Assembly: GCF_036287235.1 (NCBI RefSeq)
Contig: NZ_CP142850.1
Span: 2,837,501 to 2,901,500, forward strand
Length of the DNA: 64,000 nt
Direction of reading: 5' to 3'
Source: Exiguobacterium sp. 9-2
Lineage (GTDB): Bacteria; Bacillota; Bacilli; Exiguobacteriales; Exiguobacteriaceae
Every line of letters starts with the position of its first letter. Position 1 is the stretch's first letter. The notes under the pieces were generated by a model, which was given only the letters and a program-made list of their open reading frames with translations, made no database searches and was not told the DNA's origin. Positions 43,790 to 52,178 of the stretch are shown piece by piece. The position numbers and the translations under genes are program-made.

Positions 43790-43869
43790 TCGATTGATCT
43801 GAACGCTCATATTCAAAAGATAGGTATAACGCATTTTCGGGTATCTCCTTAACAAAGGAGTGGTCGATC

Positions 43870-44463
43870 ATGCGTTATGCCCTTTTTGCGGATCTTCACA
43901 GTTCAGTAGCCGACACAGCGGCTGTCCTAGCTGACATACGACAGCTCGCTCCCGATGCGCATTTGTTTTGTCTCGGTGATGTTCATGAATGCCATGTCGG
44001 TAAAAAGCGAGCGAAGCGCTATTCTTTCGAATCGCTCTCCCTCGTCGTGACGCTTGATGATGATTTTTTAAACCTAATTGATTTTAAGACGTTACTGGGT
44101 AATCAAGAAGAGCGCATCCTGTCGCTCGTTCCACCGCAACTATCTCCTGTCATCGATGCGTTACGCGACTGCCCTCGAAAACAACACATCGAGGGTGCAT
44201 TGTTGATTCATGGAGATCAATTGAATTGGTCCCGTGATTTTTTGCCTGATCTGTCACAGCAACGTGAACCAGTACTCTTTTTTGGTCATAGTCATATCAG
44301 AGGTTTGTTTCGAAATGGTATTGCTCTGTCGAGCCCATTGTATCAATCTTTATCCATTAATGGAGGACGATATGCCATCAATCTAGGTCCTGTCGTGTTC
44401 GAACGAGAATGGTGTCTTTACGATTCAGTGCAACAATCGATCGTATTCTATCAGGCGAAGTAA
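43870..44463 (+). CDS. Calcineurin-like metallophosphoesterase
   Basis: 197 residues with all metal-binding motifs: Asp/His in LFADLHSSVAD (8-10), Asp in FCLGDVHECH, Asn in LLGNQEERIL (GNHE-like, with Gln replacing His), His in LLIHGDQLNW and GHSH in LFFGHSHIRG. The substitution GNQEE for GNHDE may change the second metal site or substrate preference. Substrate unknown. An inverted repeat CTCCTT/AAGGAG just upstream includes the ribosome-binding site. Confidence 0.85.
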   Translation: MRYALFADLHSSVADTAAVLADIRQLAPDAHLFCLGDVHECHVGKKRAKRYSFESLSLVVTLDDDFLNLIDFKTLLGNQEERILSLVPPQLSPVIDALRDCPRKQHIEGALLIHGDQLNWSRDFLPDLSQQREPVLFFGHSHIRGLFRNGIALSSPLYQSLSINGGRYAINLGPVVFEREWCLYDSVQQSIVFYQAK

Positions 44464-44473
44464 GAGGATACGA

Positions 44474-44509
44474 CAAAAGCCGTCGGGCACAGGGCTCGAC
44501 GGCTTTTGT
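44474..44509 (+). terminator. Terminator after phosphoesterase gene
   Basis: AAAAGCCGTCG/CGACGGCTTTT 11-bp stem, probably bidirectional between convergent genes. Confidence 0.88.
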
Positions 44510-44525
44510 TCATGCATCTTATTGA

Positions 44526-45131
44526 TCAGAGATAACGGACAAGCGATGCCTTGACGATATCCACTTGTGTGAAGTTCGTCTCTTCCGCGAATGCTTCGAT
44601 GACTTGACGGACATCCCCTTGACGACGAACGAAGCTCGTCGGAACTGGTGTTGTACCGACAAGTTGCTCATGCAAACTCGTCAATCGATGATCATCGATG
44701 ATCGTCGTCATCAAATCAAGGAACAGAAGAACATGCAGACGGTTCAAATAATCCCATGGTTTATCTTCCGAACGGAATTCATTACGAGCGAGCCATTTTT
44801 TTAATCCGATCGCATCGATTTGACTCAACGTCTCTGTCGTGCGTGCCGACTTCCAAAGCGTCAACAGTTCGCCGAGTTTTTTTCGTGTCTGTTTCTTACG
44901 CATGAAGAATTCAAAATTGTCTTTCGTGCGCAACGCGTCTCCTTCAATCGGAGCAATCAAATCAGCTTCCGGCGCCGTCACGAAATCGTGAACGAAATCG
45001 ACAGACTCTCCCGGTAACCAAGCAGCGACTTTCCCGTGAAAATCAGCCATGAAGGCGACCGTTTCTGCCAAAGGCTCCTGCTTCATCTGTGAAGCAGCTT
45101 GCTGTAATCGGTCTTTCGTCTCAGTCTTCAT
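44526..45131 (-). CDS. Hypothetical protein downstream of argS
   Basis: 201 residues, soluble, helical (for example RDRL-type start KDRLQQAASQMKQEPLAETV and DVRQVIEAFAEETNFTQVDI). No known motif seen. It lies 30 bases after argS on the same strand, so it is probably co-transcribed under the arginine T-box. A link to arginine or translation is therefore possible but unsupported by its sequence. Confidence 0.6.
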   Translation of the reverse strand: MKTETKDRLQQAASQMKQEPLAETVAFMADFHGKVAAWLPGESVDFVHDFVTAPEADLIAPIEGDALRTKDNFEFFMRKKQTRKKLGELLTLWKSARTTETLSQIDAIGLKKWLARNEFRSEDKPWDYLNRLHVLLFLDLMTTIIDDHRLTSLHEQLVGTTPVPTSFVRRQGDVRQVIEAFAEETNFTQVDIVKASLVRYL

Positions 45132-45161
45132 AATCTACCTCTTCTTATTCGTGGATTGGTC

Positions 45162-46844
45162 TTACATTTCTTCTGGAGCGCCGACACCAAGCAAACGAAG
45201 ACCCTCTGTCAAGACGATCGTGACCGACTTGACGAGTGCAAGACGCGATTGTTTTGCTGCGTCATCTTCGAGAACACGGACGTGTCCGTAGTATTTATTG
45301 AAGCTTTGTGCAAGATCTAAGACGTAACGGCTGATGATTGACGGCTCGCGACGTGTGAACGCACGATCGATGACCGTCGAGAATTGGTTCAGCATCGATA
45401 CGACACCCCATGCATGATCATCGGCACTGCCAGCGAATGGTGTGCCATCATAGCTACCTTTACGGAGCAATGAGTGCGCACGAGCATTCGTGTACTGGAC
45501 ATACGGTCCTGTTTCACCTTCGAATTTCAACATCTGCTCAAGATCGAACTCGATGTTGTTCATCCGTTCGTTCTTTAAGTCGTGGAAGATGACGGCGCCA
45601 ACACCTACTTGACGAGCTGTGGCTTCGGCATTCGCTAAGTTCGGATTTTTTTCCGCGATGTTTTGCTTCGCGACGTCGATTGCTTCTTGTAGTACTTCTT
45701 CAAGCAAGACGATCCGGCCTTTACGCGTCGACATTTTCTTTCCGTCTTTCATGATCAGACCGAACGGTACATGGTGCATTCCGTCGACGTTCTCAAATCC
45801 AAGTTTCTTCAGGACTGCGAACAATTGCTTGAAGTGAAGCGCTTGTTCCCCACCGACGACGTAGAATGCTTGCTCAAAACGGTACGTTTCGAGACGATAG
45901 ACAGCAGCTGCTAAGTCACGTGTCGCATAAAGCGTTGCGCCATCCTTCTTTTTAATTAAAGCAGGCGGCATACCTTCTGCTTCGAGGTCGACGACCATTG
46001 CCCCTTCTGATTCGACGAGTAAATCTTTTTCTTCAAGCAAATCGATGACGTGTTGCATCTTATCGTTGTAGAAGGCTTCTCCGTTCAAGCTATCGAATTT
46101 AACTCCGAGCATCTCATAGACACGGTTGAACTCGACGAGTGAGACTTCACGGAACCACGTCCAAAGTGTTGTTGCCTGCTCATCACCTTGTTCGAGTTTT
46201 TTGAACCAGAGACGTCCTTCGTCCTCAAGCGTCGGATTTGTTTCCGCTTCTTCGTGGAACCGGACGTATAATTTCAACAATTCCTTGATTGGTTCTGCAC
46301 GGACCGCTTCTTCCTCACCCCACATCGTGTAAGCCACCATCAATTTCCCGAACTGTGTTCCCCAGTCCCCTAAGTGGTTGACACCGACGACGTCGTACCC
46401 TTTTTTACGTGAGATTTGGTTGAGCGCATTTCCGATTACTGTTGAACGTAAGTGACCCATCGAGAAAGGTTTCGCGATGTTTGGTGATGAAAAATCAGTG
46501 ACGATCGTTTTTCCATTCGCTTCACTTGATCCGAACGCCTCTTGCTCCGTCAGGACTTGGTTGACGATTTCTTGCGAGACGACTTCCCGGTTCAAGAAGA
46601 CGTTAATGTAAGGACCAACAGCTTGAACGTTTGAGAACAACGGCGCATCAATTTTTTCTGCGAGCTCCGAAGCAATCATGTTCGGTGCTTTACGGAATGC
46701 TTTCGCGAGCATGAAACATGGGAATGCCAGATCTCCATGATCTTCATGTTTCGGTTGCTCGATCAGTTGTTCGATTTGTTCAACCGATAAGGCACCTTCC
46801 ATGACTTGATGTAATACTTCTGCATACTGCGCTTTATAACTCAT
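45162..46844 (-). CDS. argS: Arginyl-tRNA synthetase
   Basis: 560-residue class I synthetase. The HIGH-like motif is SSPNIAKPFSMGHLRSTVIG (about residues 115-134) and the KMSKS-like motif KDGKKMSTRKGRIVLLEE. The N-terminal Add1 domain and C-terminal anticodon-binding domain (LAQSFNKYYGHVRVLEDDAA) are present. The ATG at 46844 follows AGGAGG at 9 bases; the longer open frame enters the T-box terminator. Expression is controlled by the T-box leader upstream. Confidence 0.96.
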   Translation of the reverse strand: MSYKAQYAEVLHQVMEGALSVEQIEQLIEQPKHEDHGDLAFPCFMLAKAFRKAPNMIASELAEKIDAPLFSNVQAVGPYINVFLNREVVSQEIVNQVLTEQEAFGSSEANGKTIVTDFSSPNIAKPFSMGHLRSTVIGNALNQISRKKGYDVVGVNHLGDWGTQFGKLMVAYTMWGEEEAVRAEPIKELLKLYVRFHEEAETNPTLEDEGRLWFKKLEQGDEQATTLWTWFREVSLVEFNRVYEMLGVKFDSLNGEAFYNDKMQHVIDLLEEKDLLVESEGAMVVDLEAEGMPPALIKKKDGATLYATRDLAAAVYRLETYRFEQAFYVVGGEQALHFKQLFAVLKKLGFENVDGMHHVPFGLIMKDGKKMSTRKGRIVLLEEVLQEAIDVAKQNIAEKNPNLANAEATARQVGVGAVIFHDLKNERMNNIEFDLEQMLKFEGETGPYVQYTNARAHSLLRKGSYDGTPFAGSADDHAWGVVSMLNQFSTVIDRAFTRREPSIISRYVLDLAQSFNKYYGHVRVLEDDAAKQSRLALVKSVTIVLTEGLRLLGVGAPEEM

Positions 46845-46879
46845 CTTTATTTCCTCCTGCTTTACTGATTTTTTGGCAA

Positions 46880-47130
46880 TAAAAAACGCCCCTTGCGCCA
46901 CGCGCAAAGAGACGGAATGACCGCGGTACCACTCTTCTTGGTGTCACTCGACACCCACCTTGTTCGGGGATAACGGGGTTCCCCCGGCTACGCCTTTTCC
47001 TTCAGGAATCGGGCAGCGTCTCAGAAGTGCGTTTCACGATCGGTTCGTCCTCAGGCTTCCACCATTCCCTGATTCGCTAGTTGACGAAAATCAACCGTTA
47101 CTCTCTTCATCATCGACTGTATTCGATATC
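46880..47130 (-). ncRNA. T-box riboswitch leader of argS
   Basis: The leader begins near 47130 after the promoter TTGAGA-N17-TATAAT (47160-47165 and 47137-47142 on the minus strand). The T-box sequence AAGAGTGGTACCGCGG (46921-46936) matches the conserved AGNGTGGTACCGCGG. A terminator hairpin of the form TTTGCGCGTGGCGCAA with T6 (46880-46912) follows. Uncharged tRNA-Arg should stabilise the antiterminator. The specifier codon was not securely identified. This fills most of the 400-base gap before the diguanylate cyclase gene. Confidence 0.93.
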
Positions 47131-47251
47131 TTTCACATTATACGCAATTCTTTCTTTTCTCTCAACCTTATTTTTTTGGTAAATGGCTTATCAAAATTTC
47201 CACAATTCGGGTATAGGAATAAAAGATACTTCTCAGGGGGAGGGATGTTTC

Positions 47252-48928
47252 ATGCGCTACTACCAACATGTAGCCCGGGCGAGCTGGATCGTCTTCGGTC
47301 TCGTCGCTTTGACATTATTAGTGATCGGCATCGTTCATCCACCAACCTTCCATCCTTCCATCTCCATCATCAACACCCTTTATTTGTTTGGACTCGTTCT
47401 CCTGTTTCAGTTCGATAATGTCCGTCGTGGTGGCATTTACTATACATTCCAAGAAGGCATCATCTTATTTTTATTCCTCAATTACGGTTTGACGTACGCT
47501 TTGATTTTAAGCCAAATCGGTATTCTCGTCTTTCAATTCATGTCTCACCGAAAAGCGATTCGCTGGAAACGTTTCGTTTATCTCTACCCAATCAACGCCT
47601 TGTTCGATTTAGTCTACATCTCGCTTCCGGCCTTTGCGTATTATGCGCTCGGCGGACCAATCGGCTCAAACTTTACGTATACGAAAGCCTTACTCCCTTT
47701 CATCGGCTTTTTGATCACTGTCTTCCTTGTCTCTTACTTCCAATGTCTGTTCGTCAATCGCTTCCTCTACTTGAAATACGATTGGCGACGTCTCGTGAAG
47801 TTGCAGTCCCTCGTTTATGGAATCAGCATGTTAAGTGCTCTACTTGGAATCTGGTTCTACGATGAAAGTCCGCTCGTCGCGGCTACAGTATCCGCCTTGA
47901 TTCTCTTCTTGTTCAAACGTCTGTTGCAAGAACGTGGTGACTTCCTTGAAGCAAACGATAATGCCAAACGATTTGATGATGCGAAGGAACACTTGTTGAT
48001 TTCCCGCTTCGAGCGCGAGACGATCGATTCGTTACTCCTCGATTTACCACATCTGTTGCCGTTTTCTGAAGGTTGGATCTCAATTCAACAACAGCGGAAA
48101 CAAGTCATCTATAACATTCGGACGAAACAACCAATCGACGTGTTACCACTGTTTCATTCCTTGTCAGCTGACGATTTGCATACCCCAATCATCTATGGTC
48201 TGCGTTGCGACTGGGGAAACGATATTCAAATCGGATTGCCTGTCGATCGTCACTCGATGCTAGCGATTCCTTCGATTACGAGCGGAGAGGTCGATGTTTC
48301 GATCATCCTGTTCCATCAAGTCGCAGACGCCTATGATGTGACAAATGCTGACGAATTATCTCGTTTGCTTCGTACCTTTTGTCGCGTCTTAGAACGCTCA
48401 CGTGAAACGGTCCAACTCTATACGGAAAGTCGGACCGATGCTTTGACCGAATTACCGAATAGCCGTGCTTTTTATGAACACGGTCGGCAGGAATTTGCCG
48501 CTGACTCCTACCCGCTCTCCGTAATTCTGTTCGATATCGATCATTTCAAACGTGTCAATGATACGTACGGTCATAAAGTAGGTGATCTCGTCCTTCGTGA
48601 ACTCGGTCGACGCATCCAGACGATCCAATTGCAACATGATGATGTCTTTGCTGCTCGTTATGGTGGGGAGGAATTCGTGCTTCTGTTGCGAAATGGTAGT
48701 CAAGAGGCTGCTATTCAGATTGCCGAGACGGTCCGCCATACGGTCATGGATCGTCCCTTCCTCGTCGATGGTCACCGACTGTCCTTAACCGTCAGCCTCG
48801 GAATTGATACAGTGGATGAAAGATATCAACGGACGTTCGAAGAATCGTTACGTCAAGCCGACCATGCACTCTATGTCGGCGGAAAACACAACGGACGCAA
48901 TTGTACCGCGCATTATGCAAACCTTTGA
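47252..48928 (+). CDS. Membrane-bound diguanylate cyclase (GGDEF)
   Basis: 558 residues. About six N-terminal membrane segments (residues 8-205) form a sensor-type module. A middle region (about 225-395) resembles a GAF domain. The C-terminal GGDEF domain (about 395-556) has DALTELPNSRAFYEHGR, LFDIDHFKRVNDTYGHKVGD and the active site RYGGEEFVLLL (about residue 470), so it is likely catalytically active in making cyclic di-GMP. An RxxD inhibitory site was not obvious. ATG 47252 follows GGGGGAGGG. No EAL partner is adjacent. Confidence 0.92.
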   Translation: MRYYQHVARASWIVFGLVALTLLVIGIVHPPTFHPSISIINTLYLFGLVLLFQFDNVRRGGIYYTFQEGIILFLFLNYGLTYALILSQIGILVFQFMSHRKAIRWKRFVYLYPINALFDLVYISLPAFAYYALGGPIGSNFTYTKALLPFIGFLITVFLVSYFQCLFVNRFLYLKYDWRRLVKLQSLVYGISMLSALLGIWFYDESPLVAATVSALILFLFKRLLQERGDFLEANDNAKRFDDAKEHLLISRFERETIDSLLLDLPHLLPFSEGWISIQQQRKQVIYNIRTKQPIDVLPLFHSLSADDLHTPIIYGLRCDWGNDIQIGLPVDRHSMLAIPSITSGEVDVSIILFHQVADAYDVTNADELSRLLRTFCRVLERSRETVQLYTESRTDALTELPNSRAFYEHGRQEFAADSYPLSVILFDIDHFKRVNDTYGHKVGDLVLRELGRRIQTIQLQHDDVFAARYGGEEFVLLLRNGSQEAAIQIAETVRHTVMDRPFLVDGHRLSLTVSLGIDTVDERYQRTFEESLRQADHALYVGGKHNGRNCTAHYANL

Positions 48929-48934
48929 AAGGTC

Positions 48935-49726
48935 GTGACTCTATTGTCGATTACGGAAATTGAAATGACGCTACCGACATCACAAGCCCACCGGACGATT
49001 CGAATTCATCGTCCGCCCCATTTGGATCCTTCTGAAGCATTACCAGTAATTTATATGCACGATGGACAAAACGTCTTTAGTGGAGAAACCGCCTCGTTCG
49101 GAAAAGGCTGGGAGATTCATCTTGCACTACAACAGACACAGATTCCGGCAATGGTCGTCGCGATTGACAGTCCAGAAGATGGAATGGATCGGTACGATGA
49201 CTATGCTCCTTGGAGCGACGAAGCCTTATTGATGCGGAGCGCCTATCCTTCGCATCGGACGTCAATTGGTGGCAACGGTAAGGTCTATATGGACTGGATC
49301 ATCCGCGAGTTAAAACCATACATTGATGCCAACTATGCGACACGCCCTGATGATACGACAATGATCGGCAGTTCGATGGGTGGCGTCATCTCGCTATATG
49401 GATTATTCGCGTATCCGGAAGTCATCACGCGCGTCGCTGCCTTATCGACTGCCGGATGGGCAAACTTCTCCTCACTCCTTGAATTCATAGAGCGAAGCCC
49501 GTCTCTGTCTGCAACGCATCGCTGTTATATGGACGTCGGCACAAAAGAAGTGAGTGGTCCGATGACCGAGACGGATTATTTACACACGAATGATGTCTTA
49601 GCGCGAGCGATTGAACAGAAACTCACTCAAAGTCGCTATACGATCATTCCGGAAGCAATCCATCATGAAACGGCCTGGGCCAAACGTTTGCCAGATATTT
49701 TACGTTACTTGTTCCCGTCCTCTTGA
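48935..49726 (+). CDS. Alpha/beta hydrolase, putative esterase (esterase D-like)
   Basis: 263 residues of the PF00756-type esterase fold. The YMHDGQNVFSG oxyanion region, nucleophile elbow MIGSSMGGVISLYG (Ser near 147) and histidine IHHETAWAKRL support a serine hydrolase; acid in YMDVGTKE. It starts 6 bases after the diguanylate cyclase stop, probably with GTG, so the two are co-transcribed. The substrate is unknown; relatives include enterochelin/acyl-CoA esterases. Confidence 0.84.
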   Translation: MTLLSITEIEMTLPTSQAHRTIRIHRPPHLDPSEALPVIYMHDGQNVFSGETASFGKGWEIHLALQQTQIPAMVVAIDSPEDGMDRYDDYAPWSDEALLMRSAYPSHRTSIGGNGKVYMDWIIRELKPYIDANYATRPDDTTMIGSSMGGVISLYGLFAYPEVITRVAALSTAGWANFSSLLEFIERSPSLSATHRCYMDVGTKEVSGPMTETDYLHTNDVLARAIEQKLTQSRYTIIPEAIHHETAWAKRLPDILRYLFPSS

Positions 49727-49733
49727 ATACACA

Positions 49734-49777
49734 AAAAAAGCCGGACGGTTTCTATTAAAGAAATCATCCGGCTTTTT
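49734..49777. terminator. Bidirectional terminator between esterase and trhO
   Basis: AAAAAGCCGGA/TCCGGCTTTTT arms with an inner TTTCT/AGAAA stem. Confidence 0.88.
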
Positions 49778-49786
49778 ACGCGTGCC

Positions 49787-50710
49787 TTATACTAATTCTT
49801 CTTGTTGCTCTTTTTCATAACGGTTGCGCGGATGCTCCCGGCATTCATCGGAACACGAACGCATGACTTTTGGTTCGCATTCTTCACAGCAGAAGTGCTG
49901 TCGATTACATTCCGGGTTTGCACAATTAACATAGCGCGTCTCCGGTTTTCCGCAGTAGTAACATTCTGAGACGACAGACGGATTGACGGCATTGACAGGA
50001 ACTTGTACACGCTCATCAAAGACGTATAGTTCACCTTCCCAGTCTTCTCCTTGTGTCTGTTCATCTTTTCCATACATGACGACTCCGCCTTTCAGGTGGA
50101 AGATATCATCACTCTGTTGCCGTTTACGGAAGTACGCCGTGAATTTCTCACAACGAACGCCACCCGTACAGTATGTGAGAACCTTTTTCCCTTCAAACAA
50201 ATGCTCGTTCTCGTCTAGCCATTCAGGGAATTCCCGTGAAGCATCGACATCGACTTTTACGGCATTCTTGAAGTGTCCGAGGTCGTATTCGTAGTTGTTG
50301 CGTACATCGAGAATGACGACGTCATCTTGTTTCATCATTTCTTTCCACTCTGCTGGTTCAAGATACGCAGCGTGTTCTTCTGGTACGTTGAATTCGTCCT
50401 CAAAACGCCATGTGACGAGTTCTTTTTTGTAACGGACGAACGTCTTTTTGAAGGCATGCTCTTCAACTTCATCAATTTTGAATTCGATGTCAGCGAATCG
50501 TGGATCCGCCGTCAAGTCCTTCATGTATTGTTCCGTTTGTTCGACCGTTCCAGAGAGTGTGCCGTTGATTCCTTCTGGTGCAATCAAAATCCGACCTTTG
50601 ATACCGAGCTCTTTACAGTAAGCAAGATGCTCTTTCGTTAGCTGTTCCGCATTTTCAATTGGAACATACTTATAAAATAATAGTACGCGATAAGGTTTCA
50701 TATTCCTCAT
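49787..50710 (-). CDS. trhO: tRNA uridine(34) hydroxylase TrhO (rhodanese family)
   Basis: 307 residues of the YceA/YbfQ family, which makes 5-hydroxyuridine at tRNA position 34 in an oxygen-dependent reaction. An N-terminal ferredoxin-like part (YRVLLFYKYVPIENAEQLTK), a central rhodanese with active loop LTYCTGGVRCEKFTAYF, and a C-terminal cysteine-rich tail (CYYCGKPETRYVNCANPECN) that may bind zinc. Start 50710 or 50701; both are weakly supported by GGGGG or GAGGA. A structured leader lies upstream. Confidence 0.92.
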   Translation of the reverse strand: MRNMKPYRVLLFYKYVPIENAEQLTKEHLAYCKELGIKGRILIAPEGINGTLSGTVEQTEQYMKDLTADPRFADIEFKIDEVEEHAFKKTFVRYKKELVTWRFEDEFNVPEEHAAYLEPAEWKEMMKQDDVVILDVRNNYEYDLGHFKNAVKVDVDASREFPEWLDENEHLFEGKKVLTYCTGGVRCEKFTAYFRKRQQSDDIFHLKGGVVMYGKDEQTQGEDWEGELYVFDERVQVPVNAVNPSVVSECYYCGKPETRYVNCANPECNRQHFCCEECEPKVMRSCSDECREHPRNRYEKEQQEELV

Positions 50711-50727
50711 TAGCCCCCATGTCAGTT

Positions 50728-50803
50728 TTTTGCAGTAAAACGAACGTTGGCAAACGAAGCGTCTAGCTATTGACTAGCTGGGAACGCCTGCAAAACGCAC
50801 CCA
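50728..50803 (-). promoter_or_regulatory. Structured 5' leader of trhO
   Basis: On the minus strand a TATACT -10 (near 50808-50813) is followed by TTTTGCAG (50788-50795) pairing with CTGCAAAA (50728-50735). Inside are a GCGT...AGCTA/TAGCT...ACGC hairpin (50759-50787) and a short AACG/CGTT hairpin, giving a three-way junction about 70 bases long just before the start codon. Not matched to a known RNA family. Confidence 0.4.
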
Positions 50804-50939
50804 TTTAAGTATAATACCAACTACCTTTCGAATGTACAATCTACAATTCCTGAATCCCTTTCAAGGAATTTCATTCCCTTTCTGAATCAGAAAGAGGTAA
50901 AATAAAACACAGTAGTACATCTCGCAAGGAGGATTCCGA

Positions 50940-51587
50940 ATGCTCCATACACTTCGTGACTGGATCGAGCAGATGATTTTCTTTCTCCAAGACTTACCTG
51001 GAGGAGCTGCCACCGGTTTGATTGCCCCGTTTCTTGAGTCTCTATTTCCTTTCCTACCACTCGTCCTGATCATTTCCGCGAATGCGGCAACTTATGGTTT
51101 TGGTATGGGTGTTCTCGTATCATGGGTCGGGAGCATGCTTGGATCACTCGTCGTCTTCGCTTGTATTCGATATCTATTTCGTCGTCCGGTCACGCGTTGG
51201 CTTGAAAAACACCATGCCGCGCAACAGTGGATTGAACGTGTTCGTCACATGAGTCCCATCTCACTCGGATTCTTTTTTTCGCTTCCATTCATGCCTGCGT
51301 TCATCATCACGTCCATTTCTGCCATGATTCAACTATCGCTGCGGACGTATTTGATCGCTGCTGGTGCCGGGCGTCTGATCGTCGTCATCATCTTCTCGCT
51401 AATCGGAAAGGAATGGTCCACGTTCCTCGAACGTCCGATGCGTCTTGTCCTTCTATTTTTGATTTTACTCGCCATCTGGGGAGTTAGTCGCGGGACGGAA
51501 GAATGGTTGAAGCGTCGTGCCCTTTCAAAACGTGCGGATCATTTACGAGAAATCGAAGATAAGATCGAACGTCCATCTGAAAAATGA
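50940..51587 (+). CDS. VTT/TVP38-like (DedA superfamily) membrane protein
   Basis: 215 residues with about five hydrophobic segments. The core FLESLFPFLPLVLIISANAA and SLPFMPAFIITSISAMIQLS correspond to the VTT/SNARE-associated domain of DedA/TVP38 proteins, thought to act in lipid movement or membrane homeostasis. GGAGG precedes ATG 50940. A helical, charged C-terminus (about residues 185-215) is cytoplasmic. Confidence 0.78.
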   Translation: MLHTLRDWIEQMIFFLQDLPGGAATGLIAPFLESLFPFLPLVLIISANAATYGFGMGVLVSWVGSMLGSLVVFACIRYLFRRPVTRWLEKHHAAQQWIERVRHMSPISLGFFFSLPFMPAFIITSISAMIQLSLRTYLIAAGAGRLIVVIIFSLIGKEWSTFLERPMRLVLLFLILLAIWGVSRGTEEWLKRRALSKRADHLREIEDKIERPSEK

Positions 51588-51590
51588 CTC

Positions 51591-51623
51591 AAGCCTGTCT
51601 ATGATTCCATAGACAGGCTTTTT
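51591..51623 (+). terminator. Terminator after VTT protein gene
   Basis: AAGCCTGTCTAT/ATAGACAGGCTT 12-bp stem with T5. Confidence 0.9.
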
Positions 51624-51715
51624 AAGCTGTTCTCATTTTTCTAGGGACTAGGTCTTTTGAATCATTTTATAAAGTGATTAATATATAAAAATAACGTTCA
51701 AACAATGTTCAATAT

Positions 51716-51729
51716 TGAAAACGCTTACA
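51716..51729 (+). promoter_or_regulatory. cre site (CcpA)
   Basis: TGAAAACGCTTACA matches the catabolite-response consensus TGWAANCGNTNWCA at every position. It lies 123 bases before the DUF485 gene and predicts carbon catabolite control of the symporter operon. Confidence 0.8.
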
Positions 51730-51734
51730 TTAAA

Positions 51735-51749
51735 TTGGTATGACCAATA
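51735..51749 (+). promoter_or_regulatory. ATTGGT-ATG-ACCAAT palindrome (FadR/LldR-type operator candidate)
   Basis: The perfect inverted repeat ATTGGTATGACCAAT, starting 5 bases after the cre site, resembles TGGTNNNACCA operators bound by GntR/FadR-subfamily repressors such as LldR or PdhR. No such regulator gene is in the window. Confidence 0.5.
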
Positions 51750-51851
51750 TTAATATAATAATGATCTTTTCTTCTTAAAAATTAGGATAGCTTTTCCAGA
51801 AACGACATCCTTATAATGAATTTACATTCATTCCTTAAAGGAGGCGTCCTC

Positions 51852-52178
51852 ATGCATCAAGTGTCCGAAGTTCAAAAAAATGAAGCGACTCAATCTGCTC
51901 CAGCCATCGTCGAGAGTGCTACCTTTCAACAATTGATGCGCCAAAAGAACGGCTTCATTCTTCCAGCTATTAGTTTTTGCCTTATTTTTTATTTTGCGCT
52001 TCCGATTTTGACAAGTTACTTCACGATTTTGAATGAGCCAGTATTCGGTGATATTACAGGAGCTTGGGTATTCGCATTTGCCCAGTTCATCATGACGTGG
52101 ACGTTCTGCATGATGTATAGCAAAAAAGCACGTGCCTTTGATCGACTCGTCGAACAGATCAAGGAGGAGTCGAAATGA
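51852..52178 (+). CDS. DUF485 membrane protein (symporter partner)
   Basis: 108 residues with two hydrophobic segments (ILPAISFCLIFYFALPILTS and ITGAWVFAFAQFIMTWTFCM). DUF485 proteins are nearly always encoded with acetate/solute symporters, as in YwcB-YwcA or YjcH-ActP. It overlaps the symporter gene by 4 bases. Start ATG 51852 after AAAGGAGG. Confidence 0.9.
   Translation: MHQVSEVQKNEATQSAPAIVESATFQQLMRQKNGFILPAISFCLIFYFALPILTSYFTILNEPVFGDITGAWVFAFAQFIMTWTFCMMYSKKARAFDRLVEQIKEESK

Noticed and set aside
43838-43845. Perfect GGGTAT before the phosphoesterase gene
   Set aside because: No GTTT -35 at 12-15 bases upstream.
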